Assembly: GCF_003049525.1 (NCBI RefSeq) | Contig: NZ_PYWL01000008.1 | Span: 124,001 to 188,000, forward strand | Length of the DNA: 64,000 nucleotides | Source: Lysinibacillus fusiformis | GTDB lineage: Bacteria > Bacillota > Bacilli > Bacillales_A > Planococcaceae | Direction of reading: 5' to 3' | Shown here: positions 1 to 7,504 of the stretch, in pieces | How the letters are laid out: every line of letters begins with the position of its first letter | Numbering within the stretch: the first letter of the stretch is position 1 | Program-made: the position numbers and the translations under genes | Notes under the pieces: model-generated | The model's database searches: none | Seen by the model: only the letters and a program-made list of their open reading frames with translations | What the model was told of the DNA's origin: nothing

Positions 1-1054
1 TATTTCCAGAACCTACTAATGCAAAACAGCCTGGCACTTCATCTAAATAAAAGCTGAAATCCTCGCCACCCATCGTTGGGTCGTCTAAATGATAAGCTTC
101 AGTACCAAAATGCTCAATTGCTAAACGTTCAACTAAGTCGGCACTAGCTGTATCGTTGTTGACGGCTTGAGTACCGTATTCATAAATAACCTCAGCTGTT
201 CCACCATAGAGTGTTGCAACTTGATCAGCATAATGGCGAATTTGTGCTTCCATATGCGTACGAACGTCTTGATCGAAGCAACGCACAGTTCCTTCCAAAA
301 TAGCGTCTTCGGCAATTACATTGAAACGGGTACCGACATCCATTTTACCAATGGTTAAGACAGCTGGTCGAAGTGGATTGACCGTACGCGATACAACCGT
401 TTGAACATTCAACGCAAAGGTCGAAGCAATCATCACTGCATCGATAGCATCATGTGGCGCTGCAGCATGACCACCCTGACCTTTGAAAGTTACTTTAAAA
501 ATATCAGCAGAGGCAAACGCAGGTCCTTTATTGCACTGGATATTTCCTGTGTCTATTTGTGACCAAATATGAATACCGAATGCGTTATCTACACCTTCCA
601 TAGCGCCTTGCTCAACCATTGCTTTTGCCCCTGTAGCAACTTCTTCAGCAGGCTGGAAAATAAATCGAACTGTCCCTTCTATTTCGTCACGGACTGCATG
701 TAAAGTTTTAGCGGCAATTAATAGCATGGCTGTATGGGCATCATGACCACATGCATGCATCTTTCCATTTGTTTTAGATCGATATGGAATATCCTCTCGA
801 ATTTCATAAACGGATAAGGCATCCATATCCGCTCGTAGGGCAACTGTTTTTCCTTCCTTGTTCCCTTTTAATTCAGCAATAATACCTGTGGGTTCTGTTC
901 GTCTATAAGGAATACCTAGCTTATCTAAATAAGCTGCTACATAATTCGTTGTTTCATATTCCTCCCACGAAAGCTCAGGCTCACTATGTAATTTTTGACG
1001 AATTGCCACAAGCTCGCTGTTAAGATCAGCAATGATAGGTTTAATAGTAGTCAT
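1..1054 (-). CDS. M20 family amidohydrolase (3' end beyond the window)
   Basis: The reading frame runs from an ATG at 1054 to the left window edge, giving about 351 codons without a stop, so the C-terminus is missing. Residues 100-105 carry the metal-binding HACGHD motif of the IAA-amino-acid hydrolase/hippurate hydrolase/N-acyl-amino acid deacylase group, followed by a FQPAEE motif (general base glutamate) and a GGEDFS motif near the visible end. Such enzymes remove an acyl group from an amino acid or a diaminopimelate-like substrate in the cytosol using two metal ions. A GGAGAGAG ribosome binding site precedes the start. It lies 17 bp after a membrane protein gene, so the pair is probably one transcript in which the membrane protein moves the substrate or product. 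The exact substrate cannot be told. Confidence 0.9.
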   Translation of the reverse strand, partial: MTTIKPIIADLNSELVAIRQKLHSEPELSWEEYETTNYVAAYLDKLGIPYRRTEPTGIIAELKGNKEGKTVALRADMDALSVYEIREDIPYRSKTNGKMHACGHDAHTAMLLIAAKTLHAVRDEIEGTVRFIFQPAEEVATGAKAMVEQGAMEGVDNAFGIHIWSQIDTGNIQCNKGPAFASADIFKVTFKGQGGHAAAPHDAIDAVMIASTFALNVQTVVSRTVNPLRPAVLTIGKMDVGTRFNVIAEDAILEGTVRCFDQDVRTHMEAQIRHYADQVATLYGGTAEVIYEYGTQAVNNDTASADLVERLAIEHFGTEAYHLDDPTMGGEDFSFYLDEVPGCFALVGSGN

Positions 1055-1071
1055 GATTACTCTCTCCTTTT

Positions 1072-2259
1072 TTATAACCAATTGACGAAAATACCCGCTA
1101 AAATAACCGATGTTATGGTTACACTAATGAAGCCTCCAACAAGCATAGGTGGCAGCATACGACTGAGCAGCATTTCACGCTCTTTTTCATCCGTCGTCGA
1201 TGATTTCACCACTTCATTCGTTAAAATATAATCTGCGGGGAAACCATATAGCGCTGTTAAGGAAACTGCAAACGCTAAGTTCGGGCTAACTTTTAATATT
1301 TTCCCTGCGATGAACGAGAAAATATACATGCCGACTACAGCTAGGACAATCGAAACAACTAACGGTACAATAATGCGCATTAGCATTTCAGGGGTTGCCT
1401 GTTTTAAGCCGTCGAATATAAAGAGCATTAAGCCCATAATGGCAAAGCCAAAGCCATTTGCTTTTTGTAACGGTTGTTTTTCTAAAAAACCAATTGTTGA
1501 AGCGAGTACACCAAATACTAAGCACAGTACTAGTGCATTAACTGTCACAATTGGAGCTAATACGGTCGATGTACCGTAGGCCAATAAACCAACAAGCGCT
1601 AAACGGAAAAATTTAAAATATTCTGTATTGTAATTTGCAGGTATCTTCCTCAATAATTTAGGCTGTTCAGTAGCAGCGTTTTCTTCTTCCTGCACTTGTG
1701 AAATCGTATGTAGCTTACCTTGTTGGTGTTCTTTTAATAAACGTTTTGCTTCACGTTTTAATACAATTGAAGTAATCGGATAGCCTGCAAATCCTTGAAT
1801 GACATAAATAACAATTGCAAAAACTGCTAAATCCTCTAAGCCAGCTGCCGAGGCACCTTCTGACATGACTAATGCAGCCACAACTCCTCCAACTAATGGT
1901 GGAACTGCCACAATCATTGTTTTCAAATCAAAAATCATGGCGCCAATAGTAAATAAAATAGCAATAATTCCTACAATACCGGCCAATGAAATGACAATTG
2001 CCTTCCACTGGTTTTTCAATTCCTTGAGTGACAGAAGTGTCCCCATATTGGTAATTAATAAATACATTAACATCGTGGCAACTACTGGACCGATCCCGGC
2101 AATACTAACAATATCTTTCGGGAAAAACGTCCAATAGCCAATTAAAAATAATACCGCACAGACGAACACAGATGGAATCCAAGCCTTTGTTCTTGTTGCG
2201 ACAATATCTCCGATGTAAAGAATAGCAAGTACTATCGTCAGTGCTAACATTTGAGACAT
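1072..2259 (-). CDS. Multi-pass membrane protein, probable transporter
   Basis: A 395-residue, strongly hydrophobic protein with about ten predicted membrane segments in two blocks, split by a charged cytosolic stretch around residues 180-215 (rich in K, E, Q). Glycine-rich turns such as PPLVGGVVAALVMSEG near residue 120 resemble the re-entrant regions of secondary carriers. I cannot assign a family with certainty. It is the first gene of a pair with the downstream M20 amidohydrolase (17 bp gap), suggesting that it imports an N-acylated amino acid or exports the product. The ATG at 2259 is preceded by a TAAGGAGAA ribosome binding site. Membrane location is certain from composition; transport is inferred. 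Confidence 0.8.
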   Translation of the reverse strand: MSQMLALTIVLAILYIGDIVATRTKAWIPSVFVCAVLFLIGYWTFFPKDIVSIAGIGPVVATMLMYLLITNMGTLLSLKELKNQWKAIVISLAGIVGIIAILFTIGAMIFDLKTMIVAVPPLVGGVVAALVMSEGASAAGLEDLAVFAIVIYVIQGFAGYPITSIVLKREAKRLLKEHQQGKLHTISQVQEEENAATEQPKLLRKIPANYNTEYFKFFRLALVGLLAYGTSTVLAPIVTVNALVLCLVFGVLASTIGFLEKQPLQKANGFGFAIMGLMLFIFDGLKQATPEMLMRIIVPLVVSIVLAVVGMYIFSFIAGKILKVSPNLAFAVSLTALYGFPADYILTNEVVKSSTTDEKEREMLLSRMLPPMLVGGFISVTITSVILAGIFVNWL

Positions 2260-2423
2260 ATTAAATAATTCTCCTTACCTATTAATTTTTTAATGTCCTC
2301 TATAATAATACTTATTATTCTAAAAATTCTATTTTTACAGAAAAGAAGAAAATTAGCCCTTTTTCGAGCATATTCGCGACATTAAATTTTTAATTTACTA
2401 AATATTCAGTTTTTTAAATATTG

Positions 2424-2458
2424 ATAAAAAGTAGAACCATGCTTAATAGGCTCTACTT
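2424..2458 (-). terminator. Probable intrinsic terminator of the AraC/lipoprotein gene
   Basis: Stem arms 2429-2438 and 2449-2458 (AAGTAGAACC / GGCTCTACTT, one mismatch). On the minus strand the hairpin is followed by TTTTTATC, as expected for rho-independent termination. It lies about 155 bp after the stop at 2614. Confidence 0.5.
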
Positions 2459-2545
2459 CATTTCATAAATTCTATGCTATTAATATATATAAAATAGTCA
2501 TACAACATGCATAAATTATTGTCATTAGGACCAATCGCAGCATAG

Positions 2546-2577
2546 ACCCTCCTCTAAAACAAGCCACCGAGGAGGGT
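2546..2577. terminator. Hairpin, possible terminator
   Basis: Perfect arms ACCCTCCT (2546-2553) and AGGAGGGT (2570-2577) with a 16-base loop. The tail is U-rich only on the plus strand (TTTATGTTTA), although the nearest gene end is on the minus strand. It may be an RNA-stabilising stem-loop instead. Confidence 0.3.
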
Positions 2578-2613
2578 TTATGTTTATGCTAAAACAAGTT
2601 CAGGTTATGTTGG

Positions 2614-4587
2614 TCACTGTTTCTTCTCTAATAAAACGTTGACAACTTTCTCTAGCTGAAGATCTAAAGAATATGGATCCTCCATGACGAATTCATCATC
2701 GAATTCACCATACATATAGACATTGCCATTTTTCACAGCAGGGGCTCCTTGCCAAATAGGGCTATTCAATATCTCCTCCGCATCTTCTTGCGAATTCACA
2801 TAGACAAATACATGATCACCTAAATACTCGGGCAGCACCTCTAACGAAATATTTTCAAAGCCTTCTTTCATATTTAATGCTTGTTCTGTAGGAGGTAATT
2901 TCAACATCTGATAAATGGTATTACTACCATAATTCCCACCCTCAGCAGCTAACACAAACAAACCTGTAGGGCTTAATTGCACAATTGACACCGTTTCGCC
3001 TTCCTTAATGATACCTTCTATTTGTTCTCGAGCATCTTCTACCTTGCGTTCATATCCTTTTATCCATTCCTCCGCTTCTTGCTCTTTACCAAATACTTCA
3101 GCAATTCTTCTGAATTTTTCCAAAGGCCCTGCCGTTGAAAGTTCTTCCCAATACGGGATAAAAACTGTCGTTCCTATTTTTTCGTATTGTTCAATATTTT
3201 TTTCAATTGATCCAATAATTAAATCTGGCTCTAACATAATGAGTTTTTCCGGGTTCATTGGAAAATTACCTAAATTCTCAATTTTATCGAGTGTTTCTTG
3301 CGGAATACCAGATTTTTCTATCCACCCTTCCGTTAACATTCCTTCACGAACCCCGATTGGAATAATGCCTAGCTTTAATAGTTGTCCCATATATTGATCA
3401 GCCGCTACACGCTGTGGCTGTGCTGGAATTTCAACATCACCTCTTGGCGTAGAAACAATTCTTGTTTTCCCTTCCTGCATCACTTCTTGTCCACTATTCG
3501 CCTTTGTTTCTTGATTGGCAGCTGGTGTGGCTCCATTTGTAGTTGTTGCATTTGAGCATGCAGCTAATAATAATGATAGACACATAAACAACGTCATGGC
3601 CGTTACCTTCATGTTTTTAAACTTCGACATTTCGCTTGCTCCCTTTCGTTGATAATGATTTTCAATTTCATCATCAATATACCATTCGATATGATTGGGG
3701 AGAATAGCATATCTTCTTCTCCAAAGTGGCAATTCTTCATCTTGGCTTTTTTGTTTCCACGCTCTTTTAAATTGAGCTGGAGAAATGCCCTTATGTCGTT
3801 TAAAGCTTCGACTTAATGAATAGCCATCTGGATAACCAACATGATCCGCAATGTCCTGCAATGTCGCATCTGTTTGTACTAGCAATTTTGCTGCTTTATT
3901 TATACGTATTACACCCAAATAATGAATCGGGCTAGTATGCATTTTTTCTTTAAATAACTTAGATAAATAACCTACACTACAAGATAATTCCTGAGCCAGC
4001 TTTTCAAGTGTCAATGACCTCTGATAATGTTCCTCTATATAACGAACTGCTTCTGTAACTATATCTGGCTTTATAGGGTGAATTCCCTGGGCATGCATTT
4101 GTCGTAGTAATTCATAAATATATTGATAAAACAATGCTTTTATATGTAAACGTTTCAGCTCTTTTTCATTGGGTTGTAGCCAAACCGTATTCATTTGCTC
4201 CACTTTATCAAGCAGAGTAAGTGGATTAGCTGGTGCGAAAGCATACTGGTATTGAAACGGATTGTCGTTTTCCAACAAAGCTACAATTTCTTGTCGATTT
4301 GGTAACGGTAGAGTGGTTTTATAGAAAATAAGAAAATAATCAAATTCCTTCTCTGCTACAATCTGTATACAGACCCCTTTGCCTGCATGAAAGGCATGAA
4401 AGGATTGTACCAAATGCCTATTTTTATCGACCCATATTTGAGCATCGCCTCTTTTTGTATACAGAAAGGCATTCATAGGCAATGGATAAGGGCCGAATGC
4501 TTCTCCTTGTTCCATCATTGTAAAACGTATATCCATGATTTTAATGTACGCGTGATTCCACAAAAGTATATGGTCGTTTAATTTCAT
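2614..4587 (-). CDS. AraC-family regulator fused to siderophore-type lipoprotein substrate-binding protein
   Basis: 657 residues in one frame. Residues 1-170 are a sensor-like region, and 172-278 hold two AraC-type helix-turn-helix motifs (around 194-215 and 243-265, ending KGISPAQFKRAW). After a charged linker (279-319) comes a complete lipoprotein signal peptide starting at M320, with lipobox LLAAC (lipidated Cys344), then a FepB/FhuD-type iron-siderophore-binding domain (about 375-657, beginning RIVSTPRGDVEIPAQPQRV). B. subtilis Btr also joins an AraC domain to a siderophore-binding domain, but there the binding domain stays in the cytosol; an internal export signal is odd. An internal start with its own ribosome binding site and Fur box suggests that the lipoprotein is also, or mainly, made separately. 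The long start has AAGGAGTG upstream. Role: iron-siderophore uptake and its regulation. No permease or ATPase gene lies beside it. Confidence 0.85.
   Translation of the reverse strand: MKLNDHILLWNHAYIKIMDIRFTMMEQGEAFGPYPLPMNAFLYTKRGDAQIWVDKNRHLVQSFHAFHAGKGVCIQIVAEKEFDYFLIFYKTTLPLPNRQEIVALLENDNPFQYQYAFAPANPLTLLDKVEQMNTVWLQPNEKELKRLHIKALFYQYIYELLRQMHAQGIHPIKPDIVTEAVRYIEEHYQRSLTLEKLAQELSCSVGYLSKLFKEKMHTSPIHYLGVIRINKAAKLLVQTDATLQDIADHVGYPDGYSLSRSFKRHKGISPAQFKRAWKQKSQDEELPLWRRRYAILPNHIEWYIDDEIENHYQRKGASEMSKFKNMKVTAMTLFMCLSLLLAACSNATTTNGATPAANQETKANSGQEVMQEGKTRIVSTPRGDVEIPAQPQRVAADQYMGQLLKLGIIPIGVREGMLTEGWIEKSGIPQETLDKIENLGNFPMNPEKLIMLEPDLIIGSIEKNIEQYEKIGTTVFIPYWEELSTAGPLEKFRRIAEVFGKEQEAEEWIKGYERKVEDAREQIEGIIKEGETVSIVQLSPTGLFVLAAEGGNYGSNTIYQMLKLPPTEQALNMKEGFENISLEVLPEYLGDHVFVYVNSQEDAEEILNSPIWQGAPAVKNGNVYMYGEFDDEFVMEDPYSLDLQLEKVVNVLLEKKQ
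3628..3646 (-). promoter_or_regulatory. Internal ribosome binding site and start codon for the lipoprotein half
   Basis: On the minus strand AAAGGGAG (3646-3639) is followed after 8 bases by an in-frame ATG (3630-3628, M320 of the long frame), which begins a typical lipoprotein signal peptide. The spacing is ideal for translation initiation inside the larger gene. Confidence 0.65.
3650..3664. promoter_or_regulatory. Fur box inside the coding region, upstream of the internal start
   Basis: TGATAATGATTTTCA matches the 7-1-7 Fur consensus TGATAATNATTATCA at 13 of the 14 defined positions (plus the free centre). It lies 20 bp before the internal ATG, as expected if a separate iron-regulated promoter drives the lipoprotein. 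Confidence 0.6.
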
Positions 4588-4604
4588 TTAGCTCAAGCAC
4601 TCCT

Positions 4605-4638
4605 TCTAGTTTAACCATTGACATGGCTCTAGTTTAAC
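4605..4638. repeat. Two direct repeats TCTAGTTTAAC, possible AraC-domain binding site
   Basis: The 11-base word occurs at 4605-4615 and 4628-4638, 23 bp apart (about two helical turns). It sits between the start of the AraC fusion gene and its upstream Fur box. AraC-family activators usually bind such direct repeats, so autoregulation is plausible. Confidence 0.45.
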
Positions 4639-4653
4639 AGAATTCTTGATAAA

Positions 4654-4668
4654 TGATAATGATTCTCA
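4654..4668. promoter_or_regulatory. Fur box in the promoter of the AraC/lipoprotein gene
   Basis: TGATAATGATTCTCA matches the Fur consensus TGATAATNATTATCA with one mismatch. It lies about 67 bp upstream of the start at 4587, right after the terminator of the preceding operon, so it should overlap the promoter and confer iron repression. Confidence 0.7.
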
Positions 4669-4671
4669 CAC

Positions 4672-4705
4672 AAAAAGGACTTGTCATTGTTGCGATCAAG
4701 TCCTT
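4672..4705 (-). terminator. Intrinsic terminator of the hydrolase/DUF3784 operon
   Basis: Arms AAGGACTTG (4675-4683) and CAAGTCCTT (4697-4705); on the minus strand the stem is followed by a T run. It begins 12 bp after the DUF3784 stop codon. Confidence 0.8.
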
Positions 4706-4716
4706 CTTTGTATTGT

Positions 4717-5031
4717 TTATTTTTTGAATCGATTGCCTGTGTTCATATAGATCATTAAAAAAATCGTAAGCACTACAAAAAGAACAAGACCGACAATAAA
4801 TAACCACTGTGTGTGAAATAGTTCATTTAGCACCCATAAAAGTACACAAAAACAGTAGCCATACATCATCTTCCCCATAAATTTTGCAAGTGCTATTTCG
4901 TCATACGTATCTTTTTCGTCTTGTGACATTGTGTTAAAGCCAGCAATTAAAAAAGTTCCTTTCCCCTGTGATAATACAAGGGCAAAGATGAGAAATGGAA
5001 GCATGATGATTAAATATACAAAAACACCCAC
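4717..5031 (-). CDS. DUF3784 family small membrane protein
   Basis: 104 residues with three hydrophobic segments (about 3-20, 55-72 and 76-96). Between the first and second lies GKGTFLIAGFNTMSQDEKDTYD, in which the pattern GxGxxLIAGxNTMSxxEKxxYD is the hallmark of DUF3784 proteins; their function is unknown. The start is a GTG at 5031 with a weak ribosome binding site. It begins 11 bp after the lipoprotein hydrolase gene, so the two are probably co-transcribed. A terminator follows at once. Membrane location is clear; nothing in the sequence tells its job. Confidence 0.75.
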   Translation of the reverse strand: MGVFVYLIIMLPFLIFALVLSQGKGTFLIAGFNTMSQDEKDTYDEIALAKFMGKMMYGYCFCVLLWVLNELFHTQWLFIVGLVLFVVLTIFLMIYMNTGNRFKK

Positions 5032-5042
5032 AGTGACTCAGC

Positions 5043-6326
5043 CTACTTTCCATAAATAAATTGTTGAATCGCTGGTAGTAAATCCTCATGTAGTGGAAGT
5101 GTTGGGTCTGCATACGTTGCTAAATTTGCGGCATAGTCTTCTGGTGCCTTTTTCAACACATGGTTCATCCCTTCCATATAAAGAAGCGTTGCATCAGGGT
5201 TACCTTTCTTCAATGCCTCTGCATCGACTTCCTTCACTTGTAAATCAGTCGTTCCTTGCACAAGTAGTACAGGACTCTTTACTTTTCCAAGCTCTGTGGC
5301 TGGATTATACTTTAACACGGAAATAAGGAAGGGCTGTACAGAAGGACGGAAGACTGCTTGTAATTCGGGCGAAATATTTTCCACTTGCTTTCCTTGCTTT
5401 AGAGCTGTCAAAATGTCCTTTGATTCTTTGAATAAATTTGGCGCTAGCTGACTTTTTAATTGCTCCACTAATACTTCATCCATTGGACGTCCAGCACCTG
5501 CAATCGAAACAAAGGATGCTACTCCTGTTTTTTGAGCCGCTAATAAACCAATTAATGAGCCTTCACTATGTCCAATGACATGAACACTTGTATAGGCTTT
5601 ATTAGCCTGCAATGATTGGATGATTTGCACTGCATCTTCAACAAATTGGTCAAACGTCACATCTTCTTCTTTCGTCAAGAGTGCTTGATTATCCCCAATA
5701 CCCCGTTTATCATAGCGTACAGTTGTGATTCCCTCCTGAGCCAAGCCTTCAGCCATCATTTTTAAACTATTATTTTTACCAGCTAAAACTGAATTACCAT
5801 CCTTATCTGTCGGTCCAGAGCCAGCGATAATAACTGCGACGGGTGATGGGGATGTCGCATTGGCTTTTTGAAGAGCCACTATGAGGTCACCTTGCTGAAC
5901 GGGAATCTTTACTGTTTCATAAGTTACTGGTTCCTCTTTATATGCTTGTAAGATAAGTGGGAAGGTCCCACCATTTTGTTGAAATGTAGCTTCTATTTGT
6001 TCATTTTTGAAAGTACCATTAATAGCAATTACTGAGCCGTTTAAATGAATGGAAACGCTTACCTGATCACCTGTATAGTTCACACTCTTCAACGGGAAAT
6101 TAGATATGCCCTGTGCTGGCACGGATAGAGTACCACTATTTTTCTGTAAATCAACAATGATGGGTAGCTGTCCATTCGGTGTTTCAATATTGCCTTCCCA
6201 TTTTCCAATAAACTGTTCGCTCATGGCACTTTCCCCTTTGGTCTCTTTATTTTCTACAATCTCTTCCTTTTGCCCACAGCCAGCTAAAAGTAAAAGCGTA
6301 CAGCATAACACAAACAATTTTTTCAA
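5043..6326 (-). CDS. Lipoprotein alpha/beta hydrolase
   Basis: 427 residues from a TTG start at 6326, chosen because GAGGGAG lies 7 bases upstream and the protein then begins directly with a lipoprotein signal peptide (lipobox LLLAGC, lipidated Cys17); a longer frame from an ATG at 6374 has no ribosome binding site. After a beta-rich N-terminal domain (about 40-130) comes an alpha/beta hydrolase fold with nucleophile motif GHSEGS (Ser254), an acid in QGTTDLQV (Asp361) and a histidine in MNHVLKK (His389). It should act on esters or peptides at the outer face of the membrane. First gene of a pair with the DUF3784 protein. Substrate unknown. Confidence 0.85.
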   Translation of the reverse strand: MKKLFVLCCTLLLLAGCGQKEEIVENKETKGESAMSEQFIGKWEGNIETPNGQLPIIVDLQKNSGTLSVPAQGISNFPLKSVNYTGDQVSVSIHLNGSVIAINGTFKNEQIEATFQQNGGTFPLILQAYKEEPVTYETVKIPVQQGDLIVALQKANATSPSPVAVIIAGSGPTDKDGNSVLAGKNNSLKMMAEGLAQEGITTVRYDKRGIGDNQALLTKEEDVTFDQFVEDAVQIIQSLQANKAYTSVHVIGHSEGSLIGLLAAQKTGVASFVSIAGAGRPMDEVLVEQLKSQLAPNLFKESKDILTALKQGKQVENISPELQAVFRPSVQPFLISVLKYNPATELGKVKSPVLLVQGTTDLQVKEVDAEALKKGNPDATLLYMEGMNHVLKKAPEDYAANLATYADPTLPLHEDLLPAIQQFIYGK

Positions 6327-6713
6327 TTTAATCTCCCTCTCTATGTTTGGCAGTACTGCCCTACTGATTGTCATGTAACACCATTTTGCAAAATTGACTA
6401 TCCCACCAATGCCTTATTGTTCTTAGCTTACAAGGATGGATCGTATGTATTGGAATAAAAAATGCCCTTTTCCAAAGGTGAAATGGTGGTGCCAAAAATG
6501 CCTACTATTTATTAGCATAATACCCCTACTTCCATTGTTTTAAAATTCACTGGAATAATTTCGCTCTTTAGAGCAATTGCACAGCTATTCCATTAATTGA
6601 TAGGCTAATGGACATCAAATAGAATCTGTTCTATATAGAGTAGTACAGATTGTTTTCATTGTCAAATGTAGGTATTATTGTAGTTTCTCCACCTCCCCCA
6701 TTAAAAAGCAGCA
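6327..6713. other. Intergenic region upstream of the lipoprotein hydrolase
   Basis: About 390 bp with many stops in all frames and no credible gene. It must contain the minus-strand promoter of the hydrolase operon; no known regulatory motif was recognised. Confidence 0.4.
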
Positions 6714-6743
6714 TAAAAAAGGATCCAGAAAAATTCTGGATCC
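6714..6743 (-). terminator. Strong intrinsic terminator
   Basis: Perfect 10-base arms GGATCCAGAA (6721-6730) and TTCTGGATCC (6734-6743) with a 3-base loop, followed on the minus strand by TTTTTT. It should end a minus-strand transcript coming from the region of the small ORFs at 6845-7193. Confidence 0.8.
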
Positions 6744-6844
6744 ATGGACACTTATTGCTTCTATTTGATTTTTTACTGGAATGGTTTACGCTTCACCTTA
6801 ATCTACAGTGAAACAGAACTCTGCTTCACCTTTAGGCTTAAGCT

Positions 6845-6922
6845 TTAAGAAGCTTCAACCATCCACAGCTGTGGCGGACTTTCCTGAGATTCTTGGTCTT
6901 TGGGTGTTTGACTATTACTCAT
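6845..6922 (-). CDS. Small ORF (25 codons) with strong ribosome binding site
   Basis: GGGGAGG (about 6935-6929) stands 7 bases before an ATG at 6922. The peptide is hydrophilic at first (S, Q, E, P rich) and ends QLWMVEAS before a TAA. In the -1 frame right after TCT (6848-6846) the reading continues LKLKPKGEAEFCFTVD to a TAA, so an extended 41-residue product would arise by a -1 shift or in an ancestor without a frameshift. A strong terminator follows at 6714-6743. Family not recognised. It may be a real small protein, a leader peptide or a decayed gene. Confidence 0.4.
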   Translation of the reverse strand: MSNSQTPKDQESQESPPQLWMVEAS

Positions 6923-6947
6923 TCTGCATCCTCCCCATCAGGTTAGA

Positions 6948-7193
6948 TTAATAAGTGTTTCCGCTCTTATTATGAACCATTGCCCATTTGTTTATGCATG
7001 ATGATAATCTTTTCTTTGGCGTACAATCATTTCTTATAAAAATCCCTCTACCATTTTTGTTCATCCAGTATGCAAGCCACGTTGAATATCTATGTTGGTC
7101 TTGTGGTGTTACACCATGTACAATTGCTGAGAAGCGACAATTATTAAGTCCTGATCCTGCATAGACACCACCATTCGAAAATTCAATAATCAT
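6948..7193 (-). CDS. Doubtful hypothetical ORF, 81 codons
   Basis: The ATG at 7193 has no clear ribosome binding site, and the product matches no family I recognise (glycine-rich start, then GVTPQDQHRYSTWLAYWMNK). It lies in the same orientation 25 bp upstream of the small ORF with a good ribosome binding site and shares its terminator. It could be a remnant or chance frame. Confidence 0.2.
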   Translation of the reverse strand: MIIEFSNGGVYAGSGLNNCRFSAIVHGVTPQDQHRYSTWLAYWMNKNGRGIFIRNDCTPKKRLSSCINKWAMVHNKSGNTY

Positions 7194-7333
7194 TTTACGT
7201 AAACGATTCTATATCTACTAAAGCTTTGGATACGACCATCCTTGTAGCATCTTCTGCTGTAATCTATTGCTTAATTGTATCAAGTCTTTTAAAAAACGCT
7301 CAAGCATTTTGTCCTCTTACCACGTTTTCATAC

Positions 7334-7366
7334 AAAAACCCCAATTCCGCGTCTCCAGAATTGGGG
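7334..7366 (-). terminator. Intrinsic terminator of the argGH operon
   Basis: Perfect arms CCCCAATTC (7339-7347) and GAATTGGGG (7358-7366); on the minus strand the hairpin is followed by TTTTTG. It lies about 140 bp after the argH stop. Confidence 0.75.
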
Positions 7367-7504
7367 ATTGTCCTTCACGTATGTAAGGTACTCTTTTTCA
7401 CGTCACCCTCTGGCTTTGTTGAAAAAGGATAAGGTTTTCATAGCGCCTCACAGGACAGCTTTAATGAATATCTATGCAAAAGTCACGAGGACATGCACGC
7501 AAAA

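Larger units (their letters stand above)
2260..2613. other. Intergenic region between the membrane protein gene and the AraC/lipoprotein gene
   Basis: AT-rich stretch of about 350 bp without a credible gene. It should hold the minus-strand promoter of the membrane protein gene; an AATAATACTTATTATT near-palindrome lies at about 2304-2319 and could be a -10 or operator. Two hairpins listed separately lie at 2424-2458 and 2546-2577. Confidence 0.5.

Noticed and set aside
3008..3397. 129-codon plus-strand frame
   Set aside because: Antisense to the siderophore-binding domain, no ribosome binding site, low-quality composition.
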